DNA of 64,000 nucleotides from Chloroflexota bacterium (GCA_014874485.1 JADBJK010000024.1:1-64000), one strand, 5' to 3'; counted from the first letter of the stretch, positions 23,963 through 33,014 are shown. The notes: a model not told the origin generated them from the letters alone. Numbers and translations: made by a program.

Positions 23963-24657
23963 AGACGGGACTCCTGCAGGCGGGCGGCGAAGTCGGCGAT
24001 CGCGGCGCGCGCGTCGCTGGTGATCGCCGGCCCGTGTCCGAAACAGCACACCTCAAAATCGTGCTGCGCAAGGCGCTGGATGGAACGGACGGCCTCTGCC
24101 ATGTCCGTCGTGTACGCTTTCATGGGGAGCGCCAGATGCCCGCCCCAGTGCGTGAGGGCGTCCCCCGCGAACAGCACCTTCTGCGCGGGGAGCAGGTAGC
24201 AGGCGCTCCCCGGCGAGTGCCCCGGCGCGTGGATGACGGTCAGCCCAAAGGCCGAGTCGCCATCCCCGACGGGGTGGGATACGGCCACCGGCTTGGACGG
24301 CATGACCAGCCGCACAAGGGGGGCCATGAGCCGGTCGGCGGAACTGGGCGCAGTGGGACGGCGCACGTCGCGCCCTTCCACCAGCGGCACCTCGGCCCGG
24401 TGCGCCACGACCGACGCGCCGGTTTCGCGTGCGATGGCGTGGAGCCCGCCGATGTGGTCGCCGTCGCCGTGGGTGATGAAGATGGCCTTGACCGCCGATG
24501 GATCAAATCCGAGTCGTCGGATGTACCGAAGCACGCCCCTCGCCGCCCACGCGATGCCGGTGTCCACCAGCAGCAGGCCGTCCTCTCCCACGATGAGGTA
24601 GGCATTGCTGACGGGCGGGATGCCCTCTATTTGGTGGACGTTGGGCGCGATCTCCAT
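23959..24657 (-). CDS. MBL-fold metallo-hydrolase
   Basis: 232 residues of the metallo-beta-lactamase fold. The first metal motif is THGDGDHIGG, where the usual HxHxDH has Asp in place of the second His; later ligands are in HAPGHSPGS, FAGDALTHWGG and CFGHGPAI. The substrate is unknown (glyoxalase II or quorum-lactonase-like hydrolases share the fold). The ATG at 24657 follows AGGAGGCCGCCGGC. The TAG stop is shared with the element at 23748. Confidence 0.82.
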   Translation of the reverse strand: MEIAPNVHQIEGIPPVSNAYLIVGEDGLLLVDTGIAWAARGVLRYIRRLGFDPSAVKAIFITHGDGDHIGGLHAIARETGASVVAHRAEVPLVEGRDVRRPTAPSSADRLMAPLVRLVMPSKPVAVSHPVGDGDSAFGLTVIHAPGHSPGSACYLLPAQKVLFAGDALTHWGGHLALPMKAYTTDMAEAVRSIQRLAQHDFEVCCFGHGPAITSDARAAIADFAARLQESRL

Positions 24658-24677
24658 GCCGGCGGCCTCCTGCAAGT

Positions 24678-24941
24678 TTACATAACGCGATGGCTGCGGC
24701 GGCTGTAGGGGATGTGGCGCACATCCGTGCCGTAGCGCAGCAACTGGTCAAGCCGCCACAGTTGGTCATCCTGCGACACCGTCTCGCCGCAGAAGTCGCA
24801 GACATCTGCGGTAACGTTGGACACGATGATCAACTGGTCCTCGTGCCATTCGGCATGGGACGTTCGGCGGGTGCGAATCTGTCCGATATGGCAGATAGGG
24901 CAGATGCGCTTGGGTTCCGAAGCTTTGTCATCCTTGGACAC
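24678..24941 (-). CDS. YgiT-type zinc-finger protein, orphan antitoxin-like
   Basis: 87 residues. CPICHIGQI and CDFCGETVS provide four zinc ligands, as in the N-terminal half of MqsA/YgiT antitoxins; the DNA-binding half is absent. It starts at GTG 24941 (AGGAGGCGCAGA upstream), overlapping the end of deoC by 14 nt. No toxin gene is adjacent, unlike the pair at 47570-48123. Confidence 0.72.
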   Translation of the reverse strand: MSKDDKASEPKRICPICHIGQIRTRRTSHAEWHEDQLIIVSNVTADVCDFCGETVSQDDQLWRLDQLLRYGTDVRHIPYSRRSHRVM

Positions 24942-25593
24942 TCTGCGCCTCCTGCATGATTTTGACGCTGGCGCTCGCGCCGATGCGGTTGGCACCCGCG
25001 GCCACCATCCGCTGAAGCGCCTCCAGGGTGCGGATGCCGCCCGCGGCCTTCACGCCCATGTCGGGGCCTACGGTACGCCGCATGAGCGCCACGTCTTGCT
25101 CGGTTGCGCCGCCCGGCCCGAAGCCTGTGGACGTCTTGACGAACTCGGCGCCCGCCCGCTTGGCCAGAGTGCAGCCGCGAATCTTCTCGTCGTCCGTAAG
25201 GTAGCAAGTTTCCAGAATCACCTTGCAGATCGCGCCGCCCGCGTGGCACGCTTCCACAACGGTGGCGATGTCCTGTTCCACGAGGTCATCCTGACCTGCT
25301 TTGAGGGCGCCGACGTGGATGACCATGTCAATTTCCGATGCGCCATCGCGTATGGCCTGCTGGGCCTCAAAGGCCTTGACCTCGGGAAGGGTGGCGCCGA
25401 GCGGGAACCCGACGACCGAGCAGACCTTGACCGGGCTTCCCTTGAGCAAATCCCAGGCAAGTTTGACATAAACAGGGTTCACGCACACCGAAGCGAACCC
25501 GTACTCTCTCGCCTCGCTGCAGAGTTGGGCGATCTGCTCGGGCGTGGCCTCGGGCTTGAGCAGCGTATGGTCAATCAGGCTTGCGATGTCCAT
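24928..25593 (-). CDS. deoC: Deoxyribose-phosphate aldolase
   Basis: 221 residues, standard length. A TIM-barrel class I aldolase cleaving 2-deoxyribose-5-phosphate to glyceraldehyde-3-phosphate and acetaldehyde in deoxynucleoside salvage. Motifs are [18 protein letters not shown], and the Schiff-base Lys in [10 protein letters not shown] with the second Lys in [10 protein letters not shown]. The start ATG 25593 follows CGGAGAACGCAGG. Confidence 0.95.
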   Translation of the reverse strand: MDIASLIDHTLLKPEATPEQIAQLCSEAREYGFASVCVNPVYVKLAWDLLKGSPVKVCSVVGFPLGATLPEVKAFEAQQAIRDGASEIDMVIHVGALKAGQDDLVEQDIATVVEACHAGGAICKVILETCYLTDDEKIRGCTLAKRAGAEFVKTSTGFGPGGATEQDVALMRRTVGPDMGVKAAGGIRTLEALQRMVAAGANRIGASASVKIMQEAQSVQG

Positions 25594-25656
25594 CCTGCGT
25601 TCTCCGTGCGTCTGTCTGCGGGCGCGCTGCCTTGTAGGCGCGTGCCTGCGAGGCGA

Positions 25657-25685
25657 ATGGTACATGAGGAGCGCGCGGTTGTCAA
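25657..25685 (-). promoter_or_regulatory. Promoter of deoC
   Basis: TTGACA (25680-25685) and TACCAT (25657-25662) are 17 bp apart on the minus strand, leaving a leader of about 57 nt. Confidence 0.6.
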
Positions 25686-25812
25686 ACGCCCGACGCGCGG
25701 ATTCGCGGTTTTCCCCACGCCGTGATTCTTCGTACCTTCGCCGCTCGGAATGATATTCTCGGCTAGGCGAAGCCCCTCGGTTTTTGGGGTCGCAAGGAAG
25801 CCGTGTCTGCAC

Positions 25813-26277
25813 CTACTTGGCGAACGCCTGCACCACCGGCGATGCCAGGCGGGCGAAGTCGGCGTACTTCATCTTGAACGTGTCAGTGTGCGTCCCGACG
25901 GCGAAGACGATCTCATCCTGGGCTGCCAGCCCTTGGTCCACGTACACGGGCACGTGGTATAGGTTGCCGAAGGGTGGCATGGAGCCCACCTCGCAGTCGG
26001 GAAACAGTTCGGCGAAGTCGCCTTCCCTGGCCAGCGTCAGGGCCTTCGCGCCCAGCATCTGGGCGGCCTTGCGCAGGTCAACCATCGCACTGGCCTGGAG
26101 CACCAGCATGACGGGCTTGTCGTCGGCCTTGACGATGACCACCTTGGCCAGTTGCTTGCCCGAAACGCCCTGCGCCGCCGCCACCTCCTGCGCGGTGTAC
26201 GCGGTCGGGTGGCTCATCGCCTTGAAGGGCACGCCGTTCTCCGTAAGATACTGGGCAAGTCGCTCTTTGCATCTCAT
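25813..26277 (-). CDS. YbaK/EbsC-type aminoacyl-tRNA deacylase
   Basis: 154 residues, one YbaK domain covering the whole chain. Seen are the substrate-binding Lys in KVVIVKAD, the MLVLQASAMVDL strand and the SMPPFGN loop near residue 101. Family members hydrolyse misacylated tRNAs (Cys- or Ala-tRNAPro). The ATG at 26277 has AGGAGG 8 nt upstream; a GTG two codons earlier is too close to it. Confidence 0.88.
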   Translation of the reverse strand: MRCKERLAQYLTENGVPFKAMSHPTAYTAQEVAAAQGVSGKQLAKVVIVKADDKPVMLVLQASAMVDLRKAAQMLGAKALTLAREGDFAELFPDCEVGSMPPFGNLYHVPVYVDQGLAAQDEIVFAVGTHTDTFKMKYADFARLASPVVQAFAK

Positions 26278-26387
26278 CTCCACTTCCTCCTGTCTTCCCG
26301 GACTGTGGAGGCGCCGCGGTGATGAGGGGCGCTGTGTGGCGATGGGGTGCGTTGGATGGCGGGCCTCGCGCGATTCTCTGTGCCCCT

Positions 26388-26416
26388 ATGATACACCTAT
26401 TGCGCCCACCCGTCAA
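26388..26416 (-). promoter_or_regulatory. Promoter of the YbaK gene
   Basis: TTGACG (26411-26416) and TATCAT (26388-26393) are 17 bp apart on the minus strand. It is back to back with the promoter of the divergent Lon-domain gene at 26424. Confidence 0.65.
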
Positions 26417-26423
26417 TGTTCTT

Positions 26424-26452
26424 TTGGCGCTTTCTGCTCGGATGGATAGAAT
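26424..26452 (+). promoter_or_regulatory. Promoter of the Lon-N gene
   Basis: TTGGCG (26424-26429) and TAGAAT (26447-26452) are 17 bp apart. Transcription would start at about 26459, right at GGAGG, which supports the ATG at 26475. Confidence 0.6.
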
Positions 26453-26474
26453 GGGCTTGGAGGATGCGGCGACG

Positions 26475-27146
26475 ATGGATGAACTCCCGCTGTTCCCACT
26501 GCGCACGGTGCTCTTCCCGGGCATGCTGATGCCCATCAACGTGTTTGAGCGGCGCTATCTGGAGATGATCGCGGCCTGCCAGGCGGAGGGCCGCGCGTTC
26601 GGCGTTGTGCTCATCAAGGAGGGTCCGGAGGTGGGCGGGCCTGCCGTGCCTCACCGCGTGGGCACATCGGCCCATGTGATCCGCGCCGAGCGGAATGAAG
26701 ATAACAGCGGTCTTACCATCGTGGTCGTGGGGCGGGAACGCTTCGTGATCCGCGACATCCTCCAGAAGCGTCCCTATCTCGTGGGCGCAGTAGAGCGTTT
26801 TCCTCTGGAGGGTGTGGACGACCCCAGAGTGGGCCAACTCGTGCGCCGGGTCAAGGATGACCTGCGGGCGTACATGGGGCTGCTGGGCCGTGTGTCGGGC
26901 ACGGTGATTCAGGTGGAGCAGTTGCCCGATGAGCCGGATATTCTGGCCTGGGTGATCGGCATTGCCCTCCAGGTCTCGTCATTGGAACGTCAGGAACTGC
27001 TGGAGTGCGCGGACTTGCCCAGGCTGCTAGGCCGCGAGTTGCAACTGCTGAACCTGGAGCAGAAACTCCTCCAGTTCATGGCGCGCACCGAGGATGACCA
27101 GGAGCGCTGGAACACCTTCCCCTTCACCCAGCGCCCGCCGAATTGA
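26475..27146 (+). CDS. Lon substrate-binding (LON-N) domain protein
   Basis: 223 residues, a free-standing Lon N-terminal domain (LPLFPLRTVLFPGMLMPINV, FERRYLEM) with no AAA+ or protease part. Such proteins are thought to act in substrate recognition or protein quality control, but their role is poorly known. ATG 26475 is supported by the promoter position; earlier ATGs would precede the transcription start. Its stop overlaps the next gene's possible TTG start. Confidence 0.85.
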   Translation: MDELPLFPLRTVLFPGMLMPINVFERRYLEMIAACQAEGRAFGVVLIKEGPEVGGPAVPHRVGTSAHVIRAERNEDNSGLTIVVVGRERFVIRDILQKRPYLVGAVERFPLEGVDDPRVGQLVRRVKDDLRAYMGLLGRVSGTVIQVEQLPDEPDILAWVIGIALQVSSLERQELLECADLPRLLGRELQLLNLEQKLLQFMARTEDDQERWNTFPFTQRPPN

Positions 27147-27163
27147 GGGCTCAGGAACGCGCG

Positions 27164-27985
27164 ATGGATGCTGACTGGGTGGTTTCCCCGCCTCTATCCG
27201 TGGAGCAGATTGAGTCCCTTGCGCGCCATCCTTCGGAGAATCCCCTGGTGGAGAAGCGCGCCCATTATCTGCTGCGCCGGATGAGCAAGACCATCCGCGA
27301 TTACGACATGATTCGCGGCGGCGACCGCGTGGCCGTGGCGGTGTCGGGCGGCAAGGACAGCCTGGCGCTTCTGGATTTGCTGCTGCGCCACCGCGCCATC
27401 GCCAAAGACAAGTACGACATCGCGGCCATTCACGTGCGGACAGACCCGCCCTGCGGCGGCTGCCTGGGCCCCGACGAACTGGCCGCCCTGTGCCGGGCCT
27501 ACGGCGTGCCGCTGTCGGTAGAGCACGTCTCCGAGGCCGAACTCCGCAACGAGCGCGGCGAGATCACGTGCTTCGGCTGCGCGTTCCAGCGACGCAAGGC
27601 GCTTTTCCTCGCGGCGCACCGCATGGGCTGCAACCGCATCGCCTTCGCGCACCACCGCGACGACGCGGCCACCACCGCCATGCTCAACCTGTACCGCCAC
27701 GGTATCCTTCTGGGCCTGGAGCCGGTGCGGGTCATGTTCGGCGGGGTGCTGACCCTGGTCCGCCCGTTGCTGGGCGTGGACGAGCGGCGCATTGTGGAGT
27801 TCGCCCAGGCACGCGGCATCCCTCCGCAGGTGTCGCGCTGCCCCAACGCGGCGACGTCTGAGCGCGTGCGCATGGCGCGCATCCTGCGGGAACTGGAGCG
27901 GGAGTGCCCGTCGGCGAAGGCCAACGTGCTGAAGGTCGTGGCGCGCTTCGGCGGCGACCCCGCCCGCCAAGATGAGGAAATCTGA
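27164..27985 (+). CDS. TtcA-family tRNA thiolation ATPase
   Basis: 273 residues. The PP-loop SGGKDSLALLDLLL binds ATP; CGGC and CFGC pairs match the cysteines that hold the [4Fe-4S] cluster in TtcA/TtuA-type sulfurtransferases; AFAHHRDDAA is also typical. It likely thiolates a tRNA base (2-thiocytidine-32 if truly TtcA). Start ATG 27164 follows AGGAACGCGCG; a TTG at 27143 would overlap the preceding gene by 4 nt. Confidence 0.82.
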   Translation: MDADWVVSPPLSVEQIESLARHPSENPLVEKRAHYLLRRMSKTIRDYDMIRGGDRVAVAVSGGKDSLALLDLLLRHRAIAKDKYDIAAIHVRTDPPCGGCLGPDELAALCRAYGVPLSVEHVSEAELRNERGEITCFGCAFQRRKALFLAAHRMGCNRIAFAHHRDDAATTAMLNLYRHGILLGLEPVRVMFGGVLTLVRPLLGVDERRIVEFAQARGIPPQVSRCPNAATSERVRMARILRELERECPSAKANVLKVVARFGGDPARQDEEI

Positions 27986-28010
27986 ATCCGCTCGCAATGG
28001 CAGATGGCTC

Positions 28011-28355
28011 TGTCATTCTGAGCGGCGAAGCCGCGAAGAATCTCGCCAACCGAGATGCTTCGCTTCGCTCAGCATGACAGATGGAGCGGGAGATTGCTTC
28101 GCTTCGCTCGCAATGACAGATGGCTCTGTCATTCTGAGCGGCGAAGCCGCGAAGAATCTCGCCAGCGGAGATGCTTCGCTTCGCTCAGCATGACAGATGG
28201 AGCGGGAGATTGCTTCGCTTCGCTCGCAATGACAGAGCCATAGTGTCATTCTGAGCGGCGAAGCCGCGAAGAATCTCGCCAACCGAGATGCTTCGCTCCG
28301 CTCAGCATGACAGATGGAGCGGGAGATTGCTTCGCTTCGCTCGCAATGACAGATG
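28011..28355. repeat. Three tandem repeats of about 116 bp
   Basis: Units begin with TGTCATTCTGAGCGGCGAAG at 28011, 28127 and 28244. Each pairs a TCATTCTGAG hairpin (ending CAGCATGACA) with a GGGAGATTGCTTCG / CGCAATGACA half-unit. The copies are nearly identical, implying recent duplication. No terminal CTAG motif is visible. The rest of 27986-28424 holds only a partial further unit. Confidence 0.85.
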
Positions 28356-28424
28356 GAGCGCCCGAAGCAATCTCACCGCACACTTTGCCAATAGAAGACC
28401 GACCCAAGCCCGGAAAGGAGCATC

Positions 28425-29249
28425 ATGCACGTCAGCGAGCACACGCGTTTTGCCATGTCCATCGCGCAAGAGGCGGGCGCGGAACTCCTGCGCCGCTTCA
28501 ACGACCACCACAATGTGCGGAGCAAGTCCACGCCCAACGATTTGGTTACAGAGGCGGACGAGTTTTCCGAAAAACTGCTGGTGGCGCGCATTCGCCGCCG
28601 ATTTCCCGGCCACGGCATCTTGACCGAAGAGGGAACCTCGCAGAGCAGCCTGGCCAGCGAATGGCTGTGGCTCGTTGACCCGCTGGACGGCACGGTGAAC
28701 TACGCCCACGGCCTTCCGAGTTTCAGCGTCAGCATTGCCCTCGTCCACGAGGGCCAGGTCGTGTGCGGCGCGGTGTGCAGCCCGTGCCAGGGCCTGCTGT
28801 TTGTGGCTGAGAGGGGCCAGGGCGCGTGGCAGGACGGCAAGCGGCTGCATGTGTCTGCCGCGCCAACGTTGAGCCAGGCTATGCTGAGCACCGGGTTCCC
28901 GTACCGCATGGTCGGCAACCCCGAAAACAACCTGCGCGAGTTCACGCAGGTGGCCTTGCGGGCGCAGGCCGTGCGCAGGCTGGGTGTGGCGTCGCTGGAC
29001 TTGGCGTGGGTGGCGGCGGGCGCGCTGGACGGCTACTGGGAGGCCAATCTGCAGCCGTGGGACTGGGCGGCGGGCGCGCTCCTGGTGGAGGAAGCGGGTG
29101 GCAGGGTTACCGACTACGAGGGCCGACGCTGGACCGTGGAGACGACGCACCTGGTAGCCACCAACGGCCTGTATCATGAGGAACTGCTGGCGGTGTTGCG
29201 GGGCGTGGCGGACAGAGATGATGCTGAGGGAGCAGCCTCTCTACCTTGA
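28425..29249 (+). CDS. Inositol monophosphatase-family phosphatase
   Basis: 274 residues. Metal-binding and catalytic motifs are complete: EADEFSEK, ILTEEGT, DPLDGTVNYAHG and WDWAAGALLVEEAGG. It dephosphorylates inositol-1-phosphate or related sugar phosphates; family members also act on fructose-1,6-bisphosphate or PAP. ATG 28425 follows GGAAAGGAGCATC. Confidence 0.9.
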   Translation: MHVSEHTRFAMSIAQEAGAELLRRFNDHHNVRSKSTPNDLVTEADEFSEKLLVARIRRRFPGHGILTEEGTSQSSLASEWLWLVDPLDGTVNYAHGLPSFSVSIALVHEGQVVCGAVCSPCQGLLFVAERGQGAWQDGKRLHVSAAPTLSQAMLSTGFPYRMVGNPENNLREFTQVALRAQAVRRLGVASLDLAWVAAGALDGYWEANLQPWDWAAGALLVEEAGGRVTDYEGRRWTVETTHLVATNGLYHEELLAVLRGVADRDDAEGAASLP

Positions 29250-29273
29250 CATCCGCCAGCAGTCTGCTATCCT
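29246..29273 (+). promoter_or_regulatory. Promoter of the GNAT gene
   Basis: TTGACA (29246-29251) and TATCCT (29268-29273) are separated by 16 bp. The -35 box overlaps the stop of the phosphatase gene. Confidence 0.6.
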
Positions 29274-29297
29274 GCGCAGCGGCGACAGGAGGCGACG

Positions 29298-29918
29298 ATG
29301 ACCGGTGTGGCTGAGGTAATGCAGGAATGGTCGTTCCATCCGCTGACCCCGGAGCGTTGGCATGACTTTGAGGCGCTGTTCGGGCCGCGTGGGGCGTGTG
29401 GTGGGTGCTGGTGCATGTGGTGGCGGCTGACCCGCGCGGAGTTTGACCGCATGAAGGGCGAAGGCAACCGCGAGGCCATGCGGGCGCTCGTGGAGTCCGG
29501 CCGTGTGCCCGGCATCCTGGCCTATGCGGGCGGCGTGCCCGTAGGGTGGTGCTCGGTGGCCCCGCGCGAGGAGTTCGGGGCGCTGACGCGTTCGCGGGTG
29601 CTGCGGCCGGTGGATGATGCGCCGGTGTGGTCGGTCGTGTGCTTCTTCGTGGACAAGGCGCACCGGCGGCGTGGCCTGACGGTGGCGCTGCTGCGTGCGG
29701 CGGTGGGCTATGCGGCAGCGCACGGGGCCACCGTCGTGGAAGGCTACCCCACCGAACCCAAGAAGGCCGACGCCCCTGCTGCGTTCCTGTACACGGGAAC
29801 CGTGTCGGCTTTTCGCAAGGCCGGGTTCGTGGAGGTGGCGCGGGGATCGCCCTCGCGGCCCATCATGCGGTATCGTGTCCAGTCATCCCCAGTTGACAGC
29901 GAGGCGGCCTCGGGGTAG
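29298..29918 (+). CDS. GNAT-family N-acetyltransferase
   Basis: 206 residues. The acetyl-CoA loop region is VDKAHRRRGLTVALLRAAVGYA, with motif A just before it (WSVVCFFV); TGTVSAFRKAGFVEV is the usual C-terminal strand. A Cys/Trp-rich stretch (CGGCWCMWWRL, residues 35-45) is typical of one GNAT subgroup. The acceptor is unknown. ATG 29298 follows ACAGGAGGCGACG. Confidence 0.85.
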   Translation: MTGVAEVMQEWSFHPLTPERWHDFEALFGPRGACGGCWCMWWRLTRAEFDRMKGEGNREAMRALVESGRVPGILAYAGGVPVGWCSVAPREEFGALTRSRVLRPVDDAPVWSVVCFFVDKAHRRRGLTVALLRAAVGYAAAHGATVVEGYPTEPKKADAPAAFLYTGTVSAFRKAGFVEVARGSPSRPIMRYRVQSSPVDSEAASG

Positions 29919-29921
29919 AAT
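29893..29921 (+). promoter_or_regulatory. Promoter of the anion ABC transporter operon
   Basis: TTGACA (29893-29898) and TAGAAT (29916-29921) are 17 bp apart and overlap the end of the GNAT gene. Confidence 0.65.
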
Positions 29922-29969
29922 GTGCTCGCCCGCCGAGGATGCGGGGAGTCCTCTTGTGAGCGAGCGCCT

Positions 29970-31694
29970 ATGGCTCGGTTCCCGCGACTGCTCCGAACCG
30001 AACAGCCCCTACATCGCCCTCTGACGTGGGGTGATGTGCTGGCTTTGCTCCTGGTCGCCGTCTTGCTGTACGTGGGCGTGCGGCTTTCTTTCGGCGCGCC
30101 GGCCGTCGTCCGAGGGCCAGCGATTTCCCTGTCCCCCACCTCTCTGCCGTGGTACGCCGTGCTGTCGGTGGGCCGCATGTTGGCTGCCTACGCGCTATCC
30201 ATGCTGTTCACGTTGACCTATGGGCGCTGGGCTGCGTACAGCCGCCGCGCCGAGGCAGTACTGATGCCTCTGCTGGATGTGCTGCAAAGCGTGCCCATCC
30301 TCTCGTTCTTGCCCGTCGTGCTTCTGAGCCTGAGCGCCATTCTGCCGGAAAGCGTGGCTGCTGAACTCGCGTCCATCGTCCTCATCTTCACCAGCCAGGC
30401 ATGGAACTTGACGTTCGGCTGGTATCAGTCCTTGAAGACCATCCCTAACGAATTGCGCGAGGCCAGTACCATCTTTCGTTTCAACGGTTGGCTTCGGTTC
30501 AAAGCCCTGGAACTGCCCTTCGCGGCGATCAGTCTCATCTGGAACAGCATGATGAGTTGGGCAGGTGGGTGGTTCTTCCTCATGGCCGCCGAAATCTTCA
30601 CCGTGGGCCAGCGCGACTTTCGCTTGCCCGGCCTGGGCGCCTATCTCCAGGAAGCCGCCAACCAGGGGAACGTGGGGGCGATTCTCTGGGGCGTGGGTGC
30701 TCTGGTGCTGGTGGTCGTGGCACTGGATCAATTGGTGTGGCGGCCTCTGCTGGCCTGGTCCGACCGCTTCAAACTGGAGATGGTGGAAGGCGACGAGCCG
30801 CCCTCATCCTGGTTCCACGACATGCTCCGCCATTCGCGTCTAGCCGGCTGGCTCGCGGAATCCGTCTGGCATCCCATCAGCGAGCGACTGGACGCCTTCC
30901 TCATCCGCCGCTTCCCGATGCGGGACGCCCCTTCGCAAGAACGACGGCGGGCGTCATGGTTGGGGTTTGTGCTGATCGGGCTGGCGGGCGCGGCGCTGGT
31001 GTATGGAGCCTACCGCGCCACGCTCCTGCTGATCGTCGTGCCCCCGCCACAATGGGTCCGGATTCTTGCGGGCGTCGGCGCGACGCTGCTGCGGGTTACC
31101 GCGGCGCTGGCGGTTGCGCTGGCGTGGACGTTGCCGCTGGGGGTGGCCATTGGCACAAACCGGCGGCTGGCTGCGGTGCTCCAGCCGGTGGTGCAGATTG
31201 CGGCGTCGGTGCCCGCGACCGCGCTGTTCCCTATTTTCGTGCTGGTGCTCGTCAGCCTCCCTGGCGGGCTGAATCTTGCCGCCGTCTTGCTGATGCTCAT
31301 GGGCACGCAGTGGTACCTGCTGTTCAACATCATCGCGGGTGCTTCGGCCATTCCGCAAGATTTGAAGTACACGACGGCGCTCCTTGGCGTCGGACGCTGG
31401 GAACGATGGCGCACCCTGATACTGCCCGCGCTGTTCCCATACATCATCACCGGCGCGATCACCGCCAGCGGCGGCGCGTGGAACGCCAGCATTGTGGCCG
31501 AGCATGTGGAGTTCGCGGGCCGCACCCTGAAGACCGTCGGCATCGGCGCGTTGATCGCCGAGGCCACCGGAGTCGGGGACTATCCGCTGCTGCTGGCGGC
31601 GACCCTGTCCATGGTGCTGGCCGTTGTGCTCATCAACCGTCTCGTGTGGCGCAGATTCTACCGTCTGGCCGAAGAACGTTACCGCATGGAGTGA
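29970..31694 (+). CDS. Duplicated ABC anion transporter permease (NitT/TauT type)
   Basis: 574 residues made of two fused BPD-type permease domains of about 260 residues each. Each half has five or six helices and an EAA-like loop: the first near PNELREASTIFRFNG, the second near PQDLKYTTALLGVGRWERW. This matches the 'duplicated permease' class of nitrate/sulfonate/bicarbonate transporters. No substrate-binding protein is nearby. ATG 29970 is chosen at the start of the first domain; its ribosome site is weak. Confidence 0.86.
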   Translation: MARFPRLLRTEQPLHRPLTWGDVLALLLVAVLLYVGVRLSFGAPAVVRGPAISLSPTSLPWYAVLSVGRMLAAYALSMLFTLTYGRWAAYSRRAEAVLMPLLDVLQSVPILSFLPVVLLSLSAILPESVAAELASIVLIFTSQAWNLTFGWYQSLKTIPNELREASTIFRFNGWLRFKALELPFAAISLIWNSMMSWAGGWFFLMAAEIFTVGQRDFRLPGLGAYLQEAANQGNVGAILWGVGALVLVVVALDQLVWRPLLAWSDRFKLEMVEGDEPPSSWFHDMLRHSRLAGWLAESVWHPISERLDAFLIRRFPMRDAPSQERRRASWLGFVLIGLAGAALVYGAYRATLLLIVVPPPQWVRILAGVGATLLRVTAALAVALAWTLPLGVAIGTNRRLAAVLQPVVQIAASVPATALFPIFVLVLVSLPGGLNLAAVLLMLMGTQWYLLFNIIAGASAIPQDLKYTTALLGVGRWERWRTLILPALFPYIITGAITASGGAWNASIVAEHVEFAGRTLKTVGIGALIAEATGVGDYPLLLAATLSMVLAVVLINRLVWRRFYRLAEERYRME

Positions 31695-31697
31695 GAG

Positions 31698-33014
31698 ATG
31701 GCACAGGACGCACGACTTCTGGAACTTCAGCACATCAGCCAGTCCTACGGCGCGGGATCGCGTCAGTTTGTCGCCGTTGAGGACGTGAACCTGACGCTGA
31801 GCGATGGCGAATTCGTCGCGCTGCTGGGGCCGTCGGGCTGCGGCAAGAGCACGTTGCTGCGCATCATCACGGGCCTGCAACGCCCCACCAGTGGCCTGGT
31901 GCTGTACCGTGGCAGGCCCCTCCATGGCGTCAACCCGAACGCGGCTATCGTCTTCCAGACCTTCGCCCTGTTCCCGTGGCTGACGGTGCTGGAAAACGTG
32001 GAGGTCGCCTTGAAAGCGCGGGGCGTCCCGGCACCTATCCGAACCACGCGCGCGGTGGACTTGCTGGACCGCGTGGGGCTTGACGGCTTTGAGACGGCGT
32101 ACCCGCGCGAACTGTCGGGCGGGATGCGCCAGAAGGTGGGGTTTGCCCGCGCGATGGCCGTGGAGCCGGAACTGCTGTGCCTGGACGAGCCGTTCTCGGC
32201 CCTGGATGTCCTGAGCGCCGAGGCCCTGCGTGGCGAACTGCTGGAACTGTGGACAAGCGGCAGCATTCCGACCCGCGCCATCCTCATGGTAACGCACAAC
32301 ATTGAGGAAGCGGTTTTCATGGCCGACCGCATCGTGGTCATGGACAAAGACCCCGGTCGGGTCATTGCTGAACTTGCCATTCCTTTGCCGCACCCGCGCC
32401 AACGCAAGCACGTGGACTTCCTGAAGGTCGTGGATGAGGTGTACGGCATCCTGGCCGGGCAGACGGAGCCGGAGCAAGTGGAAATGGGGAGCGCGCCGGG
32501 CGAACCCGGACATACCCGCGCTCTGCCCCATGTTACGGTGAACCAACTGGCAGGTCTCCTGGAGCATCTGGCCGAGGCGCCCGGCGACCGCGCCGACCTG
32601 TACCGATTGTCCGAAGATCTGAAGGTGGACTCGGATTCCCTGTTGCGTCTGGCAGAGACGGCAGAACTCCTGGGGTTCGCCACGATTGCGAAGGGCGACA
32701 TCATGCTGACTCCCCTGGGCGAAACGTTTGCCGAGGCCGGTATTCTGGCGCGAAAAGAGATATTCCGCACGCGCATCCGGCGGCTGCCGCTGTTCAAGTG
32801 GTTGCTCAGCATGCTGAAGGCGGCATCCGGTCAGCGCCTGCAGAGCGAAATCGTGAGGACCGCCCTGGAACTGGAGTTCCCGCCCGACGAAGCGGCGCGG
32901 CAGTTGGAGACGGCCATCAACTGGGGCCGCTATGCGGAACTGCTGGCATACGACGACAGCGACGAGAGGATTTACCTGGAGCCGACCCAACCCGCTGCCG
33001 AGAAGGCTGCGTAG
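31698..33014 (+). CDS. ABC anion transporter ATP-binding protein with AAA-associated C-terminal domain
   Basis: 438 residues. Residues 1-255 are a NitT/TauT-like ATPase (GPSGCGKSTLL, LSGGMRQKVG, LLCLDEPFSALD). Residues about 270-430 form the extra 'AAA-associated' domain found only in this subclass (VTVNQLAGLLEHLAEAPGDR, LGETFAEAGILARKEIFR), probably regulatory. It begins 3 nt after the duplicated permease gene, so they make one transporter. Confidence 0.9.
   Translation: MAQDARLLELQHISQSYGAGSRQFVAVEDVNLTLSDGEFVALLGPSGCGKSTLLRIITGLQRPTSGLVLYRGRPLHGVNPNAAIVFQTFALFPWLTVLENVEVALKARGVPAPIRTTRAVDLLDRVGLDGFETAYPRELSGGMRQKVGFARAMAVEPELLCLDEPFSALDVLSAEALRGELLELWTSGSIPTRAILMVTHNIEEAVFMADRIVVMDKDPGRVIAELAIPLPHPRQRKHVDFLKVVDEVYGILAGQTEPEQVEMGSAPGEPGHTRALPHVTVNQLAGLLEHLAEAPGDRADLYRLSEDLKVDSDSLLRLAETAELLGFATIAKGDIMLTPLGETFAEAGILARKEIFRTRIRRLPLFKWLLSMLKAASGQRLQSEIVRTALELEFPPDEAARQLETAINWGRYAELLAYDDSDERIYLEPTQPAAEKAA

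Noticed and set aside
28011-28355. CRISPR array
   Set aside because: Units are adjacent copies with internal hairpins and no unique spacers. The same applies to 19352-19735.
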